From: Phytoactinopolyspora halotolerans
Lineage (GTDB): Bacteria; Actinomycetota; Actinomycetes; Jiangellales; Jiangellaceae
DNA length: 64,000 nt
Assembly: GCF_010550675.1 (NCBI RefSeq)
Contig: NZ_JAAGOA010000027.1
Location: 1-64,000, forward strand
Reading direction: 5' to 3'
Under the pieces are notes generated by a model. It was not told the DNA's origin. It searched no databases and worked only from the letters and a program-made list of their open reading frames with translations. Below are positions 63,295 to 64,000 of the stretch, piece by piece; the first letter of the stretch is position 1; the number at the start of each line of letters is the position of its first letter. The position numbers and the translations under genes are program-made.

Positions 63295-64000
63295 TTAGCC
63301 GACCTCGTCGGCCAGGCGTGCCACCGCCCCCGCCACTCGAGGCCCGAACATCACGGCGTCGTTGTGGTCCGCTCCCGCGATCACCACCCGCTCGGATAGC
63401 GCCGGCGCCTTGTCAGCCACCCGTGCGCTGAGGTCTGGGGGCACGACCGAGTCCCGGTCGCCGTACACCACGGTTACCGGCACCTCGCTGCCTGCGAGGT
63501 GCTCCACCACGCGGAACCGGTCGCGCAGCAGCAGCCGGACCGGCAGCCATGGGTAGTGTCGGGACCCGACATCGGCGAGCTCGGGGAACGGCGACCGCAG
63601 CACCATCCCGGCGGGCGGCCGCAGCGCCTGCAGCGCTGCCACGACGCCGCTGCCCAGCGATTCCCCGAAGTAGATCGTGCGCTCGGCCGGATAACCCAAA
63701 TCCTCCAGCGCCTCCACCGCGGCCATCGCGTCGCGCGCCAGGCCCTCCTCGCTCGGGCTGCCCGGGTTGCCGCCGTATCCGCGATAGTCCATCAGGAGTA
63801 CGGCGAGCCCGCGCCGCTGCAACTCCTGCGCCAGACCGGCCCGGCCGGCTCGGTTCCCGCCGTTGCCCGGCGCGACCAGAACCGCCATCCGATAGTCGGT
63901 CGCTGCCGGCCCGGACGCCGGCGGTACGAACCACGCGCCCAAATCGAGCCCATCCTCGGTGTACAGCGTGACGTCACGCGCTCCCTCGATCACCTCACCG
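63295..64000 (-). CDS. Alpha/beta hydrolase (BAAT/dienelactone-like), N-terminus beyond the window
   Basis: At least 232 residues, reading through the right window edge without a stop, so the true start is outside. It has L-V-A-P-G-N-G-G-N-R (oxyanion region), M-D-Y-R-G-Y-G-G-N-P-G-S-P, the nucleophile elbow G-E-S-L-G-S, the acid in Y-G-D-R-D-S-V-V-P and the His in G-A-D-H-N-D. It is thus a complete serine-hydrolase triad of the bem46/YqiA-like group, typically with an N-terminal membrane anchor. Substrate unknown. Confidence 0.87.
   Translation of the reverse strand, partial: GEVIEGARDVTLYTEDGLDLGAWFVPPASGPAATDYRMAVLVAPGNGGNRAGRAGLAQELQRRGLAVLLMDYRGYGGNPGSPSEEGLARDAMAAVEALEDLGYPAERTIYFGESLGSGVVAALQALRPPAGMVLRSPFPELADVGSRHYPWLPVRLLLRDRFRVVEHLAGSEVPVTVVYGDRDSVVPPDLSARVADKAPALSERVVIAGADHNDAVMFGPRVAGAVARLADEVG

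Overview
The window comes from a high-GC actinomycete. The evidence is codon use rich in G/C at third positions, frequent GTG/TTG starts, MocR-, IclR-, HxlR- and AraC-type regulators, an F420-type luciferase-like oxidoreductase and actinobacterial small-protein families. The genus cannot be fixed from the sequence alone. No rRNA, tRNA or CRISPR array was seen. Base composition is visibly mixed: about 6.3-8.1 kb and 13.9-25 kb are much more A/T-rich than the rest, suggesting separately acquired blocks.

Layout. 0-10 kb is accessory DNA: the tail of an IS630-type transposase, a quinone-reductase-like MDR, a divergent LacI/MFS pair sharing a double palindromic operator, a decayed IS256 element, a low-GC overlapping gene pair (a DUF4365 nuclease-like protein plus an uncharacterised partner; a candidate defence module), and two small unknown proteins. 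10.5-41.2 kb is a large carbohydrate/glycoside region. It holds a GH78 rhamnosidase, a GH13 glucosidase, a GH37-type hydrolase, a complete but split Opp/Dpp-type ABC importer, three MDR dehydrogenases, a Gfo/Idh oxidoreductase (a second lies at 45.5 kb), two xylose-isomerase-like TIM barrels, an aldo/keto reductase, a UDP-xylose-synthase-like SDR, an LLM oxidoreductase, five glycosyltransferases and RfbA. Import, hydrolysis and redox genes sit beside sugar-nucleotide synthesis and glycosyl transfer, so the region could both take up and remodel a glycoside. Several functions occur as paralogue pairs, one low-GC and one high-GC.

41-52.5 kb is mostly regulatory or unknown: IclR, a GNAT-like protein, an unknown coiled-coil protein, a Gfo/Idh-type protein without the usual EKP lysine, a zinc-ribbon recombinase-like protein coupled to an AraC regulator, a second AraC-type DNA-binding protein, and a MocR-type regulator.

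52.8-64 kb looks like ordinary chromosome: two methyltransferases, an MFS/HxlR pair, a Tat-exported alkaline phosphatase beside a broken esterase-like gene, a MerR pair, a YnfA-family protein, an AbiEi/DUF559-like protein, a uridine-kinase-like protein and an alpha/beta hydrolase running off the end. This part carries five copies of a dispersed palindromic repeat of about 45 bp. Three copies sit at gene ends or a gene breakpoint, and one supplies the last codons and stop of the MFS gene. A 24-bp tandem array lies between two of the copies.

The best candidates for something undescribed are the DUF4365 pair, the palindromic repeat family, and the mixed glycoside region with its possible keto-sugar chemistry.
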